A stretch of 64,000 nt of DNA from Alphaproteobacteria bacterium (GCA_021775955.1 JAJFGU010000024.1:142621-206620); one strand, 5' to 3'. Positions 8,114 to 16,366 are shown, numbered from the stretch's first letter. Translations and numbers: made by a program. The notes: generated by a model from the letters alone, not told the origin.

Positions 8114-8620
8114 ATGCAAGAAATTAATACTTCAGAATTGATACGTGTCTTGGTTGATAAGCGCGAGTTTTGTAAGCCTCACGTGGTTTGCAATTTGTGG
8201 GGTGGCTTGTTTGTATCTAATGAGAACGAGCCAGAACATAATAAAGACGGCTCTGGAATTAAGTTCAGGGCAGATTTGTATCAGTGTTTGCGCGATCTAC
8301 GTCGGCTAGGGTTCTCTGTTATGTTATCGGATCCTGCAAATGAAGGAAGGGATTTCGAGCTTACTAAAGGCTTTGCTTCCAAGATGATGGCTAGACGCTG
8401 TAGAGATTACGAAATTCCCTACAGTCCCGGGATCAGGGTATTTCCCGAACACAGATTTGAACAGATGCCCATCGGTGTATTGATAGATGGCAACCCGCCT
8501 CAGGTACTTAAGGACAATTCATATCTTGTTCTGGAGCCGGATGATCCGGCTTTGAATGAATTTTTGCAGCGCTATGCGGTGCTTAATCAGAATCCTGAAT
8601 TACTGCCAGATATTGGTTAA
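8114..8620 (+). CDS. degenerate HAD-fold paralogue, unknown function
   Basis: 168 residues from the ATG at 8114, with AAAGG 8 bases upstream. Alone it is hard to place, but it aligns in outline with the next gene: VVCNLWGGLFV stands where the neighbour has VLAIDWDGTLD, LRRLGFSVMLSDPANEG where it has AREKNVDVIIATTVSP, and IGVLIDGNPPQVL where it has LAVLIDNDPPKDV. The HAD nucleophile Asp and the +2 Asp are replaced (NLWGG), so phosphatase activity is unlikely. A binding or regulatory role is an inference. It is flanked by AT-rich DNA with its own promoter. Confidence 0.6.
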   Translation: MQEINTSELIRVLVDKREFCKPHVVCNLWGGLFVSNENEPEHNKDGSGIKFRADLYQCLRDLRRLGFSVMLSDPANEGRDFELTKGFASKMMARRCRDYEIPYSPGIRVFPEHRFEQMPIGVLIDGNPPQVLKDNSYLVLEPDDPALNEFLQRYAVLNQNPELLPDIG

Positions 8621-8654
8621 AATCATTATATTTCAATGGCTTAACTTAAAAACC

Positions 8655-8683
8655 TTGCGTCGTGGCGGCGGACGGTATATAAA
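8655..8683 (+). promoter_or_regulatory. promoter of the HAD-like hydrolase gene
   Basis: TTGCGT (8655-8660), 17 bases, TATAAA (8678-8683); the transcript would begin shortly before the ribosome site GGGAG at 8699-8703. The following ATTACGGAAAA is shared with the promoter at 8061-8090. Confidence 0.5.
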
Positions 8684-8712
8684 TTACGGAAAACAAATGG
8701 GAGTTTTTTAAT

Positions 8713-9210
8713 ATGTCCGATGAATACACAAAGGCTTTTCAACAGGTTACTCAATATGAGGCAGAGAAAAGCCCCGCGCCCGGTGTAAAAAAGGTGCTTG
8801 CTATTGACTGGGATGGCACTTTGGATAGGCAGGGTCAGAAATTTGGTTTTGACCCTTTGATTTTGGATATTTATAGAACGGCTCGTGAAAAGAATGTTGA
8901 TGTCATTATTGCTACAACGGTTTCACCGCAGAACTTTGTAGATATGCAGCTGAGACTTTCAATGGTATTGGATGTTGAAGATTACACAAGTCTGACGGTT
9001 GAGCCTAAAGATCTTTATATGGGTTCAGATAAACCAACTCTTGCTGTCCTGATCGATAATGATCCGCCAAAAGATGTGAATGCTGTTGTCATGGCACATC
9101 CTGATCGTGATCGTGCATGGCTTGAGGGTTTTCTGGTTGATTTAAAACAAATGCCTGCATGTGAGGGAGAAAAAGGGCTTCCTGTGCCCCCGCCGCCCGA
9201 AAATGACTAA
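8713..9210 (+). CDS. HAD-like hydrolase family protein
   Basis: 165 residues. The HAD motif I is intact (KVLAIDWDGTLDRQG, nucleophile Asp plus +2 Asp). A motif II-like strand ends in Thr (VDVIIATTVSP), and an acidic motif IV-like stretch (LAVLIDNDPP) follows. No cap domain is visible. It resembles small phosphatases and polynucleotide-kinase-type phosphatase domains, but the substrate is unknown. The C-terminus is Pro-rich (GLPVPPPPEND). It is a diverged duplicate of the gene upstream and ends only 42 bases before the tmRNA transcript. Confidence 0.65.
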   Translation: MSDEYTKAFQQVTQYEAEKSPAPGVKKVLAIDWDGTLDRQGQKFGFDPLILDIYRTAREKNVDVIIATTVSPQNFVDMQLRLSMVLDVEDYTSLTVEPKDLYMGSDKPTLAVLIDNDPPKDVNAVVMAHPDRDRAWLEGFLVDLKQMPACEGEKGLPVPPPPEND

Positions 9211-9216
9211 CTTTCT

Positions 9217-9245
9217 TTGAAATTTAAGATTTTGTGCCCTATAAT
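9217..9245 (+). promoter_or_regulatory. strong promoter of the permuted ssrA gene
   Basis: TTGAAA (9217-9222), exactly 17 bases, then a perfect TATAAT (9240-9245). Transcription would begin near 9252, at the start of the tmRNA acceptor piece. Confidence 0.8.
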
Positions 9246-9251
9246 GGGAAT

Positions 9252-9592
9252 TGCCGGGCTTGCCCGGCTATGACGCTAAACGTTTGACGGAATAAGCGTT
9301 GTGGACCCGGGGGCAGTACCCGGCGACTCCACCATTTAAGATCTAAGGCTTGTCAGGATAAGATTTGCGGGTTCTTAGAGTATGGGGTCGAAACAGGATC
9401 GACACACGTAGTAAAGGTTATAACTTGCGTCCGGCATGGTATCCACCGTTACCGGGCTATACACATAGTTGCAAATGACAACTTTGTCGTAGCGAATGAT
9501 AACTTCGCCACTGGTGAAGCTATCGCTGCTTAGTTTTCTAAGTAGGTATTAGCTACAAACTAATTCCTGTTCTCTAGACAAGGACAGGTGGG
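9252..9592 (+). ncRNA. ssrA: two-piece (circularly permuted) tmRNA
   Basis: The acceptor piece (about 9252-9334) comes first and ends in CGACTCCACCA. Its T-arm is CCGGG-GGCAGTA-CCCGG. An intervening segment (9335-9383) follows, then the coding piece from 9384, which begins GGGGTCG; those seven bases pair with CGACTCC of the acceptor piece to rebuild the acceptor stem (one G-U pair). The resume codon is GCA at 9471 after ATAGTT, and the tag frame runs 9471-9533, reading ANDNFVV-ANDNFATGEAIAA then TAG. tmRNA with SmpB rescues stalled ribosomes and marks the product for ClpXP. Gene permutation is characteristic of alphaproteobacteria. At 20 codons the tag is long, because of an internal duplication. 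The 3' boundary before the terminator is approximate. Confidence 0.95.
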
Positions 9593-9596
9593 GTTT

Positions 9597-9634
9597 GGCC
9601 AGTTTCCTCGCAACAGAAAACTGGCCGTTTTTTT
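9597..9634 (+). terminator. intrinsic terminator of ssrA
   Basis: GGCCAGTTT (9597-9605) pairs with AAACTGGCC (9618-9626) around a 12-base loop, followed by GTTTTTTT. Confidence 0.9.
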
Positions 9635-9637
9635 ACG

Positions 9638-9690
9638 GCGGCACCTTCCGCCTTCGCCGAGGCTACGGCGGACAAGCGCAACAGAAGCTA
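9638..9690. repeat. fragment of a GC-rich interspersed repeat
   Basis: CGGCGGCACCTTCCGCCTTC followed by GCCGAGGCTACGGCGGACAAG. The wording CCGCCTTCGCCGAGGCTACG is a known kind of alphaproteobacterial interspersed element and overlaps in composition with the repeat at 7495-7625. No gene is seen between the ssrA terminator and sspB. Confidence 0.4.
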
Positions 9691-9818
9691 CCCATTTTCT
9701 TTTACCTGCCACTGTAACGCCGGGCAAAAACACCAGTCTTTTCCACAATATTGTGAGGCCGGGATGTCAATGCGCTGGCCTTGCGGGTGAGAACTATGTC
9801 ATTGATAGAAAGTGGGTG

Positions 9819-9845
9819 TTGTTAATCGATTTCCTTCCCTATAAT
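9819..9845 (+). promoter_or_regulatory. candidate promoter of sspB
   Basis: A perfect TATAAT (9840-9845) lies 26 bases before the sspB ATG. The best -35 (TTGTTA, 9819-9824) has a short 15-base spacer. No clear Shine-Dalgarno sequence lies in the short leader. Confidence 0.5.
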
Positions 9846-9871
9846 CTGTTCAGATAAAACGTTGATATATT

Positions 9872-10369
9872 ATGACTGAAGAAGATGAAATTTTGCGCTA
9901 CGACAAGATGGTCGAAGGTGCCCTGCGCGGTGTCGTGCGCCGCGCTGTCGAGGAAGTCATGGAGCACGGCCTTCCCGGCGATCATCATTTCTACATTACA
10001 TTCCTGACCGATTATCCCGGCGTCAAAATCCCCGATTACCTGCGGGATCGTTATCCGGGTGAAATGACCATTGTTTTGCAATACCAGTTTTCTGATCTCA
10101 ATGTCGATGATGAGAATCTGGGTGTTACGTTGTCGTTTAACAATGTGCCTGAGCAGCTGGTGGTGCCGCTCGCTGCGATTAGTATTTTTGCCGACCCGTC
10201 GGTCAATTTCGCTCTGCAGTTCCAGCCGATGGATGAAGAACTGGATGAGAGCGATTTTATTCTCGATGAGGATGACGGTCCCGATGATGACGGCAGCGGC
10301 GGCGGCAAGAAAAAAGCCGAAGACAAAACCGGCGAGGTTGTCTCCCTCGATAAATTCCGCAAAAAATAG
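9872..10369 (+). CDS. sspB: SspB-alpha, ClpXP adaptor for ssrA-tagged proteins
   Basis: 165 residues. The segment from YDKMVEGALRGVVRRAVEEV through GLPGDHHFYITFLTDYPGV, IPDYLRDRYPGEMTIVLQYQ and VTLSFNNVPEQLVVPLAAI to FADPSVNFALQF matches the alphaproteobacterial SspB substrate-binding domain (about 1-120). An acidic, Gly-rich disordered linker (about 121-150) and a short basic C-terminal module (VVSLDKFRKK) follow; in SspB this tail docks on the ClpX zinc-binding domain. SspB tethers tagged proteins to ClpXP. It lies directly after ssrA, which encodes the tag it recognises. Confidence 0.92.
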   Translation: MTEEDEILRYDKMVEGALRGVVRRAVEEVMEHGLPGDHHFYITFLTDYPGVKIPDYLRDRYPGEMTIVLQYQFSDLNVDDENLGVTLSFNNVPEQLVVPLAAISIFADPSVNFALQFQPMDEELDESDFILDEDDGPDDDGSGGGKKKAEDKTGEVVSLDKFRKK

Positions 10370-10375
10370 ACGACT

Positions 10376-11287
10376 GTGATCTCCCCCGATAATGAACCCC
10401 ATAAAGTGCTGCTGAAACGCGGCGAGTTCGTTGATGATGCGCGCGATGGCCGCATTGTTCCCTATAAGATTTATCATCCCACAGAGCATGGTCAGGAAAA
10501 CCTGCCGGTGGTGCTGTGGAGCCACGGGCTTGGTGGCAATCGCGATGGTGCGTCTTTTATCTCGCGCTTTGTGGCGAGCCACGGTTATGCGGTGGTGCAT
10601 CTCACTCATATCGGCACGGATAGCAGCCTGTGGGAAGGCAAGGACGAGCATCCCTGGGATGTTATGAAGAAGGTCAAAATATCGCGCGAGACGACGCTGG
10701 CGCGGATGCATGATGTGCCGTTTGTGCTGGATCAGTTGCATCACTGGGCGGCAGAGAATTCGGATATTCCGCTTGATTTAGCGAATGTCGGTATGTCGGG
10801 CCATTCCTTTGGCGCAATGACGACGCAGGTGATGGCCGGGCAGATGATGCCGGATGTGGATGAAAATCTGATCTCGTTTAAAGAGGCGCGGATCAAAGCG
10901 GGAATCCTCTACAGCCCGGTGCCGATTGATCATCTCACCGATGCGCCGCATGAGCAGATTTACGGGCCGATTGATATTCCGCTGTTTCATATGACCGGGA
11001 CGGAAGATGACTCGCCGCTGGGCGGGTATCAATATGAGCAGCGCCTGTTGATCCATGAGCATTCCGGCCATGAGGACAAGCATTTGATGGTCCTGCAGGA
11101 CGGCGATCACATGGTCTATAACGGCACGCGCGGCAAGCTCGATAAAAACCCCAACCGCGAAAAGCATGAGGACCTTATCAAGGTGTCCTCGCTGGTCTTT
11201 TGGGACGCCTATCTGAAGAACGACGAAAAAGCGAAGGAATGGCTTAACAAAGGTGGGATGGAGACCTATATAGATCAACATGGATAA
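10376..11287 (+). CDS. alpha/beta hydrolase, dienelactone hydrolase-like
   Basis: 303 residues from a GTG at 10376, 6 bases after the sspB stop; no in-frame ATG is near. The nucleophile elbow is GMSGHSFGAM, the oxyanion region LPVVLWSHGLGGNRDG, and a late His lies in LQDGDHMVYNG, giving a plausible Ser-Asp-His triad (Asp in MTGTEDDSP). The layout matches predicted dienelactone hydrolases and platelet-activating-factor acetylhydrolase-like esterases. No signal peptide is evident, so it is probably cytoplasmic. The substrate is unknown. The 3' end overlaps the ABC ATPase by 8 bases. Confidence 0.75.
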   Translation: MISPDNEPHKVLLKRGEFVDDARDGRIVPYKIYHPTEHGQENLPVVLWSHGLGGNRDGASFISRFVASHGYAVVHLTHIGTDSSLWEGKDEHPWDVMKKVKISRETTLARMHDVPFVLDQLHHWAAENSDIPLDLANVGMSGHSFGAMTTQVMAGQMMPDVDENLISFKEARIKAGILYSPVPIDHLTDAPHEQIYGPIDIPLFHMTGTEDDSPLGGYQYEQRLLIHEHSGHEDKHLMVLQDGDHMVYNGTRGKLDKNPNREKHEDLIKVSSLVFWDAYLKNDEKAKEWLNKGGMETYIDQHG

Positions 11288-12206
11288 CGCCGTTGAAATT
11301 TCCGGGCTCAGCAAAACCTACCGCGCATCGGGCAAAAGCCCGGCGACGGTGGCGCTGACCGATGTCGATCTGACCATTCCCAAAGGCTCGATTTTCGGCC
11401 TGTTGGGGCCAAACGGCGCGGGAAAGTCGACGATCATCAATATTATGGCCGGGTTGGTGGTCAAAAGTGCCGGCAGCGTTAAAATCTGGGACATCGATAT
11501 CGATAAGGATGCGCGCAACGCCAAATCCGCCATCGGCGTGGTGCCGCAGGAGATTAACGCCGACTGGTTTTTCAGCCCGGGGCAAACGCTGAATTTGCAG
11601 GCCGGAATGTATGGCGTGCCCAAAGCCGAACGGCGGACAAAGGAAATTCTGAAGATGGTTGGGCTGGCGGATAAGGAGCATGCCTATTCCCGCTCTTTGT
11701 CCGGCGGGATGCGGCGGCGGCTGATGATTGCCAAGGCAATGGTGCATAATCCGCCGATTCTGGTGCTGGATGAACCGACCGCCGGGGTCGATGTCGAGCT
11801 GCGGCGGCAGCTTTGGGACAATATCCGTGAGCTGAACAGGAAAGGGGTGACGATTTTGCTGACCACCCATTATCTGGAAGAAGCCCAGGAGCTGTGTGAC
11901 CGGATTGCGATCATCGATCACGGAAAGGTGGTTGTATCGGAGGAGACGGAGGTCTTGCTCGGTCGTATCGATAACAAAACCATCCGCTTTCGTCTTGATC
12001 GCGAGATTGATGATATTCCGGATAATTTAAAGGATATGTGCAGCAAAAAGGAAGGGCGAAGGACGTTGGTCTTTTGCTACAGCCCCGGTGAGCAATCGGT
12101 TGGGGAAATTATCGAAAAAATCCGGGACTCGGGGTTTGGAATCAGTGACATCTCCACCGAGGAGAGCGATCTTGAGGATGTGTTCCTCCAGCTAACTGGC
12201 AGCTAA
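11280..12206 (+). CDS. ABC transporter ATP-binding protein (ABC-2 exporter type)
   Basis: 308 residues with Walker A GPNGAGKST, Q-loop VVPQEINAD, signature LSGGMRRRL, Walker B ILVLDEPTAG and switch His LLTTHYLEEAQ. About 70 extra C-terminal residues are typical of DrrA/CcmA/YadG-type export ATPases. These pair with an ABC-2 permease for export of lipids, polyketides or drugs, but no permease gene is adjacent; the downstream gene is a CBS protein. The partner must be encoded elsewhere. It overlaps the hydrolase gene and is probably co-transcribed with it. Confidence 0.9.
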   Translation: MDNAVEISGLSKTYRASGKSPATVALTDVDLTIPKGSIFGLLGPNGAGKSTIINIMAGLVVKSAGSVKIWDIDIDKDARNAKSAIGVVPQEINADWFFSPGQTLNLQAGMYGVPKAERRTKEILKMVGLADKEHAYSRSLSGGMRRRLMIAKAMVHNPPILVLDEPTAGVDVELRRQLWDNIRELNRKGVTILLTTHYLEEAQELCDRIAIIDHGKVVVSEETEVLLGRIDNKTIRFRLDREIDDIPDNLKDMCSKKEGRRTLVFCYSPGEQSVGEIIEKIRDSGFGISDISTEESDLEDVFLQLTGS

Positions 12207-12320
12207 TCGGCTCTGAATAAGGGGTTTGGGCTATATTAGGTCTGCACGATTTGTCTTTTTCTCCAAAATATGCTTTGATAGCGGCTCAGTTCATAAAAAA
12301 CAAAGAAAAGGAGGTCCGCA

Positions 12321-12785
12321 ATGGCCGAAATACGTGATGTGATGTCTATCAATTCTATCTGGGTGCCGCCCGAAACGACACTGCTCGAGGCTGCTCATAT
12401 TATGCGCGAAAAAGATATCGGCTTTTTGCCGGTTGGCGAAGATGACCGTCTGGTCGGTGTTGTAACCGACCGCGATATGACGGTACGCGCCGTAGCGCAA
12501 GGGTACCACCCACAATCTGATACGGTACGTGCCATTATGACACCGGCCGTATATTACTGTTATGACGACCAGAGCGTTGCGGAAGTTTGCGACAGTATGG
12601 CGACGGCCAAAGTGCGGCGCATGCCCGTGGTCAATCGTGATAAGCGCCTGGTCGGCGTGGTTTCAATCGGTGATCTGGCGCAGGTTTGCGGCAAAGGTCA
12701 AATTGGTGAAACTGTTACCAAAATTACATTTAATGGTACCCGCTTCATGGAAGAAGTCAGGGCTGCTAACACCAAGGCCGCTTAA
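12321..12785 (+). CDS. CBS-domain pair protein
   Basis: 154 residues consisting almost entirely of two CBS motifs: first IRDVMSINSIWVPPETTLLE with LVGVVTDRDMTVRAVAQG, then VRAIMTPAVYYCYDDQSVAE with RLVGVVSIGDLAQVCG. Such stand-alone pairs bind adenine nucleotides as energy or stress sensors. A strong AAGGAGG lies 7 bases before the ATG. An intrinsic terminator follows at 12836. The regulated partner is unknown. Confidence 0.88.
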   Translation: MAEIRDVMSINSIWVPPETTLLEAAHIMREKDIGFLPVGEDDRLVGVVTDRDMTVRAVAQGYHPQSDTVRAIMTPAVYYCYDDQSVAEVCDSMATAKVRRMPVVNRDKRLVGVVSIGDLAQVCGKGQIGETVTKITFNGTRFMEEVRAANTKAA

Positions 12786-12835
12786 GTTTTTTTGCGTAAA
12801 ATATTTTGTAATCCTGTCCTAGGTTGACATGTAAG

Positions 12836-12870
12836 CTGCGCTCGGTTTTTACTGCCGGGCGCAGTTTTTT
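12836..12870 (+). terminator. intrinsic terminator after the CBS-domain gene
   Basis: CTGCGCTCGG (12836-12845) pairs over 10 bp, with one G-T pair, with CCGGGCGCAG (12855-12864), followed by TTTTTT. Confidence 0.88.
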
Positions 12871-12911
12871 ACTGCCATTTTAATTTCTTCAGCTATATGT
12901 TGGTTGATGAA

Positions 12912-12988
12912 GCGCCCGTAGCTCAGTTGGATAGAGTGTTGGTTTCCGAAGCCAAAGGTCGCAGGTTCGAATCCTGCCGGGCGCACCA
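12912..12988 (+). tRNA. tRNA-Arg (anticodon CCG)
   Basis: 77 bases with CCA encoded. Acceptor stem GCGCCCG/CGGGCGC, D-arm GCTCAGTTGGATAGAGT, anticodon loop TTCCGAA on a TTGGT/GCCAA stem, T-arm GCAGG-TTCGAAT-CCTGC. The anticodon CCG decodes CGG. The minus-strand LamG gene ends 4 bases beyond the tRNA, leaving no visible terminator between them. Confidence 0.97.
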
Positions 12989-12991
12989 TCC

Positions 12992-15900
12992 TTACGGCGT
13001 GATAGAAAATACAACAACTGCTGCCGACGCATCCCTGGCCGTTGTCCAGCTTGCAGTGCTTTCTTTTGCGCCCGCGCTGGTGTCGTGGGAATAACCGGTA
13101 TAAATACCGATGCTGCCGCTGGCCGTGTCGCCAAGTTCATTTGCCACCCCATTTGTCCAGGTTGGCGCGGTGGCCGGGGCGTCTCTGGTGACCAGACCGG
13201 TAATCACCAGTGAATCGGCCGTGGCGGATGCGGCTGTGGTGCCGGAGCTAATTGATGTAACATCCACCGTGCCTCCTTGCGTTTCCGCCGTGACATCAAA
13301 GGCGACCGTGCCGCCGGTGATGGCAAATTCCTGAACAATAAGGCGGCTGCTGCCGTTACTGATATCGGTGGTAATGGCCGTCGGTTCGGCGGCGCCGGCG
13401 ATCTTGCTCCAGATTGCCAGGTTTCGGCGGTTGGTTGCATTGCCGCTAAGGGCATCAAAATACACATGCTGGGTCCAGCCGGTGCCGGAAATGCTGTTAT
13501 CTCCGGAATCAGCGCGACCCGCTGCAATGGCGACCAGAAGGTTGCCCTCGACCGGCGTCGAGGCAAGCGTAACACTTGCCGGGTTTGTACTTGTGGAAAT
13601 TTGGGATTGCACGCGTGCAACACTGATCGGCGCGCCGTCCAGATCGGCCGTCGTCTGGGGGCAAGCACTGGCCTGGGATAATTCGGCGATTTCGGCGGCG
13701 CTCAAGGCGCGATCATAAACCCGCATATCGTCAAGCATGCCATCAGGCCTAAAGTTAGAATTATCTCCTGAATTATAACCCATGAGATGGGTATTACCCG
13801 ATGGCGATATGGTTCCGACGCCGTCATTATCCTCTTCCACGCCGTTGATATATAGTCTCTGCGTTGTTGCATCCCAGGTGCCGGCCACGTGATACCATGT
13901 GTCTTCAGCCATCGTAGTAGTGGATATTGAGTTAACAGCATTCATAACGAGTCTAAATTTGCCGTCTGAGGTGTTTCTGTATATAGAGGGATCGTGCGAA
14001 TTGGCGCCGCTGGCGGAAAAGAAATATTCGTTACTAGGGAATATACTATCAATATTGGCCCAGAAGGATATTGTTCCCGCCGCGGCTGATAGCTGGTCCG
14101 CGAAATCTGTTGCTATGATCTTGTCATCGCTGCCGTCGAAATCGAGCGCGCCGCCACGGATGCCGGGGATCCAGTCGGTTGCGGGATCCATACTCGTGAG
14201 CAAACCAGTATTGCTGTTGGCAGAATAATCATTGGCCGTGGTGCTGCCTGTACCGTCTTCAAATTTCCAGTGTGCGATCAGACCATCCGTGGTGCCGCCG
14301 GAACAAAAGCGCCCGATCGCCACCCATTTCGCGCCGTCGCAATATTGCATCATGTTGAAATCTGAATTGTAAATCATCACGCCTTCATCCCGCGCCGGGT
14401 TGGTGCAGCCCGCACCGCCGGTGCCGGGGTTCGGCCCCATCGCGTGCCAGGCCTCGCCGTCGCAATATTGCATGACGTTTTGATCGTCGTTATAGACGAA
14501 TGCGCCACGCTGGCCCACCGGGGATGTGCAGCCATAGATAACGGCGATTTCCGTGGGGGCGAGCGCACGGTCATAAACCCGCACATCGTCGATTTTACCA
14601 AGGAAGGGGAATTGTCCGGTACTAAGGGCCCCTATCGATGCAGGGCTGCTGCTTGAAACGGAACCAAATGTACCAGACATGGCATTTGTATCCCATTCTG
14701 CCCCATCGACATAGACGTAATGCGTATCAGATGACCGATCGATAACCGCAAATAAATGAACCCACTGATCGTTGATGGGTGCTCCATTAAAGCTAAGAAC
14801 TTCATTCTCATCGCCGTCGGAAATCCCTGAGGCCCAGTTTCCGGTTCCGAGCTCCATATCATAGCCAGCGCTGCCGGCGCTGGAGCCACCTTTCCACCAA
14901 GGCATATCAAAGCTGCCGGCATTATTGGGTGCGTAAACCCACATGCCGTAACTAAAGGAGCCGGAGCCGAAATCAAGGCTGCCGTCGCCGGGATCGCCGA
15001 TATCAACGCGGTCATTGGTGGCGTCCGCGCCAGTATCACCGCTGAATTCCAACGCGCCGCCGATAAGGCCTCCGCTTTGCGTTGGGCTGTTGGTATAGGT
15101 GCCGTCATTTGTGGCCGAGCCGACATCCACGGCCGTTGTGCCGGTGCCTTCATCCAGCTTCCAATGCCCGACCAGCCCGCGTGTCGGGTCCGGGCCCATC
15201 GAGGCGAGCTGGGTGATTTCCTTTTGTGAAAGAATGCGGTTATACACCCGCGTATCATCGATTGGGCCGTCAAAAGTGCGGCCACCATTGGTGTTGTTTC
15301 CAATATTCAAATTCTGTGAATCGGTAAAGCCCCCGTCCCCGTCCACGCCGAAATCATAACTGGCCTCGACCCCGTTCACATAGATATGAACATTGGTGTA
15401 ATCCGTTCCCATATCCCAGGTTGCCAGCACATGTTGCCATTCATTCAACGTGATGGCATTGGTGTTGGTTCGGCGAGTCATATCGGTTGTAGCAAACTCG
15501 CCATCAAATTTAAGCCTGTTACAGCAACTGCCGCTATCAGAGATGGTAAACCTCCAACCATTACGTGCGGCCGAATTGTCTGATTTGTCGACAATGCGCC
15601 CTTCACCGGCTTCGCCATCAGTTTGGGGGTATATCCAGGCCGACACCGTCATTCCGGTGAAATTATCAGCATCGATTGAGGCCGCGTTGGTGACACGGAC
15701 ATAATCATTCGCACCGTCAAAAGTGATGGATGTATCGACATAGCCGTTGGCCGTTTCCTCGGTCACGTCATTGTTGACCGCGTCTGTCCATGTACCATTG
15801 TTGCTTCCTGCGGAATCATTGATCGTTGCGCCACTGGTTTCATCAAGCTTCCAATGCCCGACCAGGCCGTTATCCAGTGCATCGCCGCTAAAAGCCGGGC

Positions 15901-16198
15901 GCATGGTGACCCAGGCCGTGTCATTGCAATATTGCGGCACGCGCCATTGTTCGTTGTAATAGACATCGCCCGCGCTGCCCACCGGATTGGTGCAGGCGGC
16001 ATGGGCAGATGCTGTTGCCAGAAGACAGAAGACAGAAAGCAGAAGGGTGCAAATTCCCCTCACCCGGCTTCGCCTTTGGCTCAGCCACCCTCTCCCCTGG
16101 GGAGAGGGATGCGCAGGGTTGGCGAGGCAAAGCCCGAGCCTTACCCGCAGCTGGGTGAGGGGAATAAAAATGCCAAAATGGTAAAACGCTCTTTTCAT
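12992..16198 (-). CDS. secreted LamG-domain surface protein (third gene of the fibre operon)
   Basis: 1068 residues from the ATG at 16198. A signal peptide core (GICTLLLSVFCLLATASAHA) cleaves before Cys69. Order: a CxNPxGxxGxxxYN...QYCN..W module; LamG/ConA-like domain 1 (GLVGHWKLDETSG ... RILSQKEI); LamG 2 (GLVGHWKLDEGTG ... RALAPTEI); two further Cys-YN-MQYCDG-W modules; LamG 3 (GLIAHWKFEDGTG ... RALSAAEI); and an unclassified beta-rich C-terminal domain of about 220 residues, absent from the paralogue. LamG domains usually bind glycans or proteins, so adhesion is inferred. The 46-residue n-region is encoded by an in-frame palindromic repeat. An alternative start at 16366, 7 bases after the previous stop and with AGGA, would add 56 residues of repeat-derived sequence. 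The start at 16198 matches the paralogue. Confidence 0.85.
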   Translation of the reverse strand: MKRAFYHFGIFIPLTQLRVRLGLCLANPAHPSPQGRGWLSQRRSRVRGICTLLLSVFCLLATASAHAACTNPVGSAGDVYYNEQWRVPQYCNDTAWVTMRPAFSGDALDNGLVGHWKLDETSGATINDSAGSNNGTWTDAVNNDVTEETANGYVDTSITFDGANDYVRVTNAASIDADNFTGMTVSAWIYPQTDGEAGEGRIVDKSDNSAARNGWRFTISDSGSCCNRLKFDGEFATTDMTRRTNTNAITLNEWQHVLATWDMGTDYTNVHIYVNGVEASYDFGVDGDGGFTDSQNLNIGNNTNGGRTFDGPIDDTRVYNRILSQKEITQLASMGPDPTRGLVGHWKLDEGTGTTAVDVGSATNDGTYTNSPTQSGGLIGGALEFSGDTGADATNDRVDIGDPGDGSLDFGSGSFSYGMWVYAPNNAGSFDMPWWKGGSSAGSAGYDMELGTGNWASGISDGDENEVLSFNGAPINDQWVHLFAVIDRSSDTHYVYVDGAEWDTNAMSGTFGSVSSSSPASIGALSTGQFPFLGKIDDVRVYDRALAPTEIAVIYGCTSPVGQRGAFVYNDDQNVMQYCDGEAWHAMGPNPGTGGAGCTNPARDEGVMIYNSDFNMMQYCDGAKWVAIGRFCSGGTTDGLIAHWKFEDGTGSTTANDYSANSNTGLLTSMDPATDWIPGIRGGALDFDGSDDKIIATDFADQLSAAAGTISFWANIDSIFPSNEYFFSASGANSHDPSIYRNTSDGKFRLVMNAVNSISTTTMAEDTWYHVAGTWDATTQRLYINGVEEDNDGVGTISPSGNTHLMGYNSGDNSNFRPDGMLDDMRVYDRALSAAEIAELSQASACPQTTADLDGAPISVARVQSQISTSTNPASVTLASTPVEGNLLVAIAAGRADSGDNSISGTGWTQHVYFDALSGNATNRRNLAIWSKIAGAAEPTAITTDISNGSSRLIVQEFAITGGTVAFDVTAETQGGTVDVTSISSGTTAASATADSLVITGLVTRDAPATAPTWTNGVANELGDTASGSIGIYTGYSHDTSAGAKESTASWTTARDASAAVVVFSITP
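16054..16164. repeat. palindromic element inside a coding region (copy A)
   Basis: Outer arms TTCCCCTCACCC (16054) and GGGTGAGGGGAA (16153-16164) are inverted repeats. The centre is CCCTCTCCCCTGGGGAGAGG, itself palindromic. Nearly identical to copy B at 18792-18900. On the minus strand it reads in frame as PLTQLRVRLG ... NPAHPSPQGRGWLS ... RSRVRG, extending the signal peptide of the LamG protein. This peptide is the familiar translation of a widespread bacterial interspersed repeat. Confidence 0.9.
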
Positions 16199-16202
16199 CC
16201 AC

Positions 16203-16366
16203 CTGCCGTCATCGCCTGAATTTGCATCGCCTGAATTTGCATCGCAAATTCTAGGGCGATCCATACCATACCCATGGATTCCCCTAGGATTTCCTCGCAG
16301 AAATCCGGGGAATGACGGAATATGAGTCCGTACAAAATTCACAAAATGTAAAAACGTTTTTTTCAT
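16203..16366. repeat. repeat mosaic between the two LamG genes
   Basis: Holds a 15-bp tandem duplication (CGCCTGAATTTGCAT twice, about 16213-16242) and an inverted pair TGGATTCCCCTAGGATTTCC / GAAATCCGGGGAATGACGG typical of interspersed repeats. The stretch is open on the minus strand and could be translated (DANSGDANSGDDGR) if the LamG gene starts at 16366. MKKTFLHFVNF at 16366 resembles MKRAFYHFGIF at 16198, hinting that the start region was duplicated. Confidence 0.6.
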
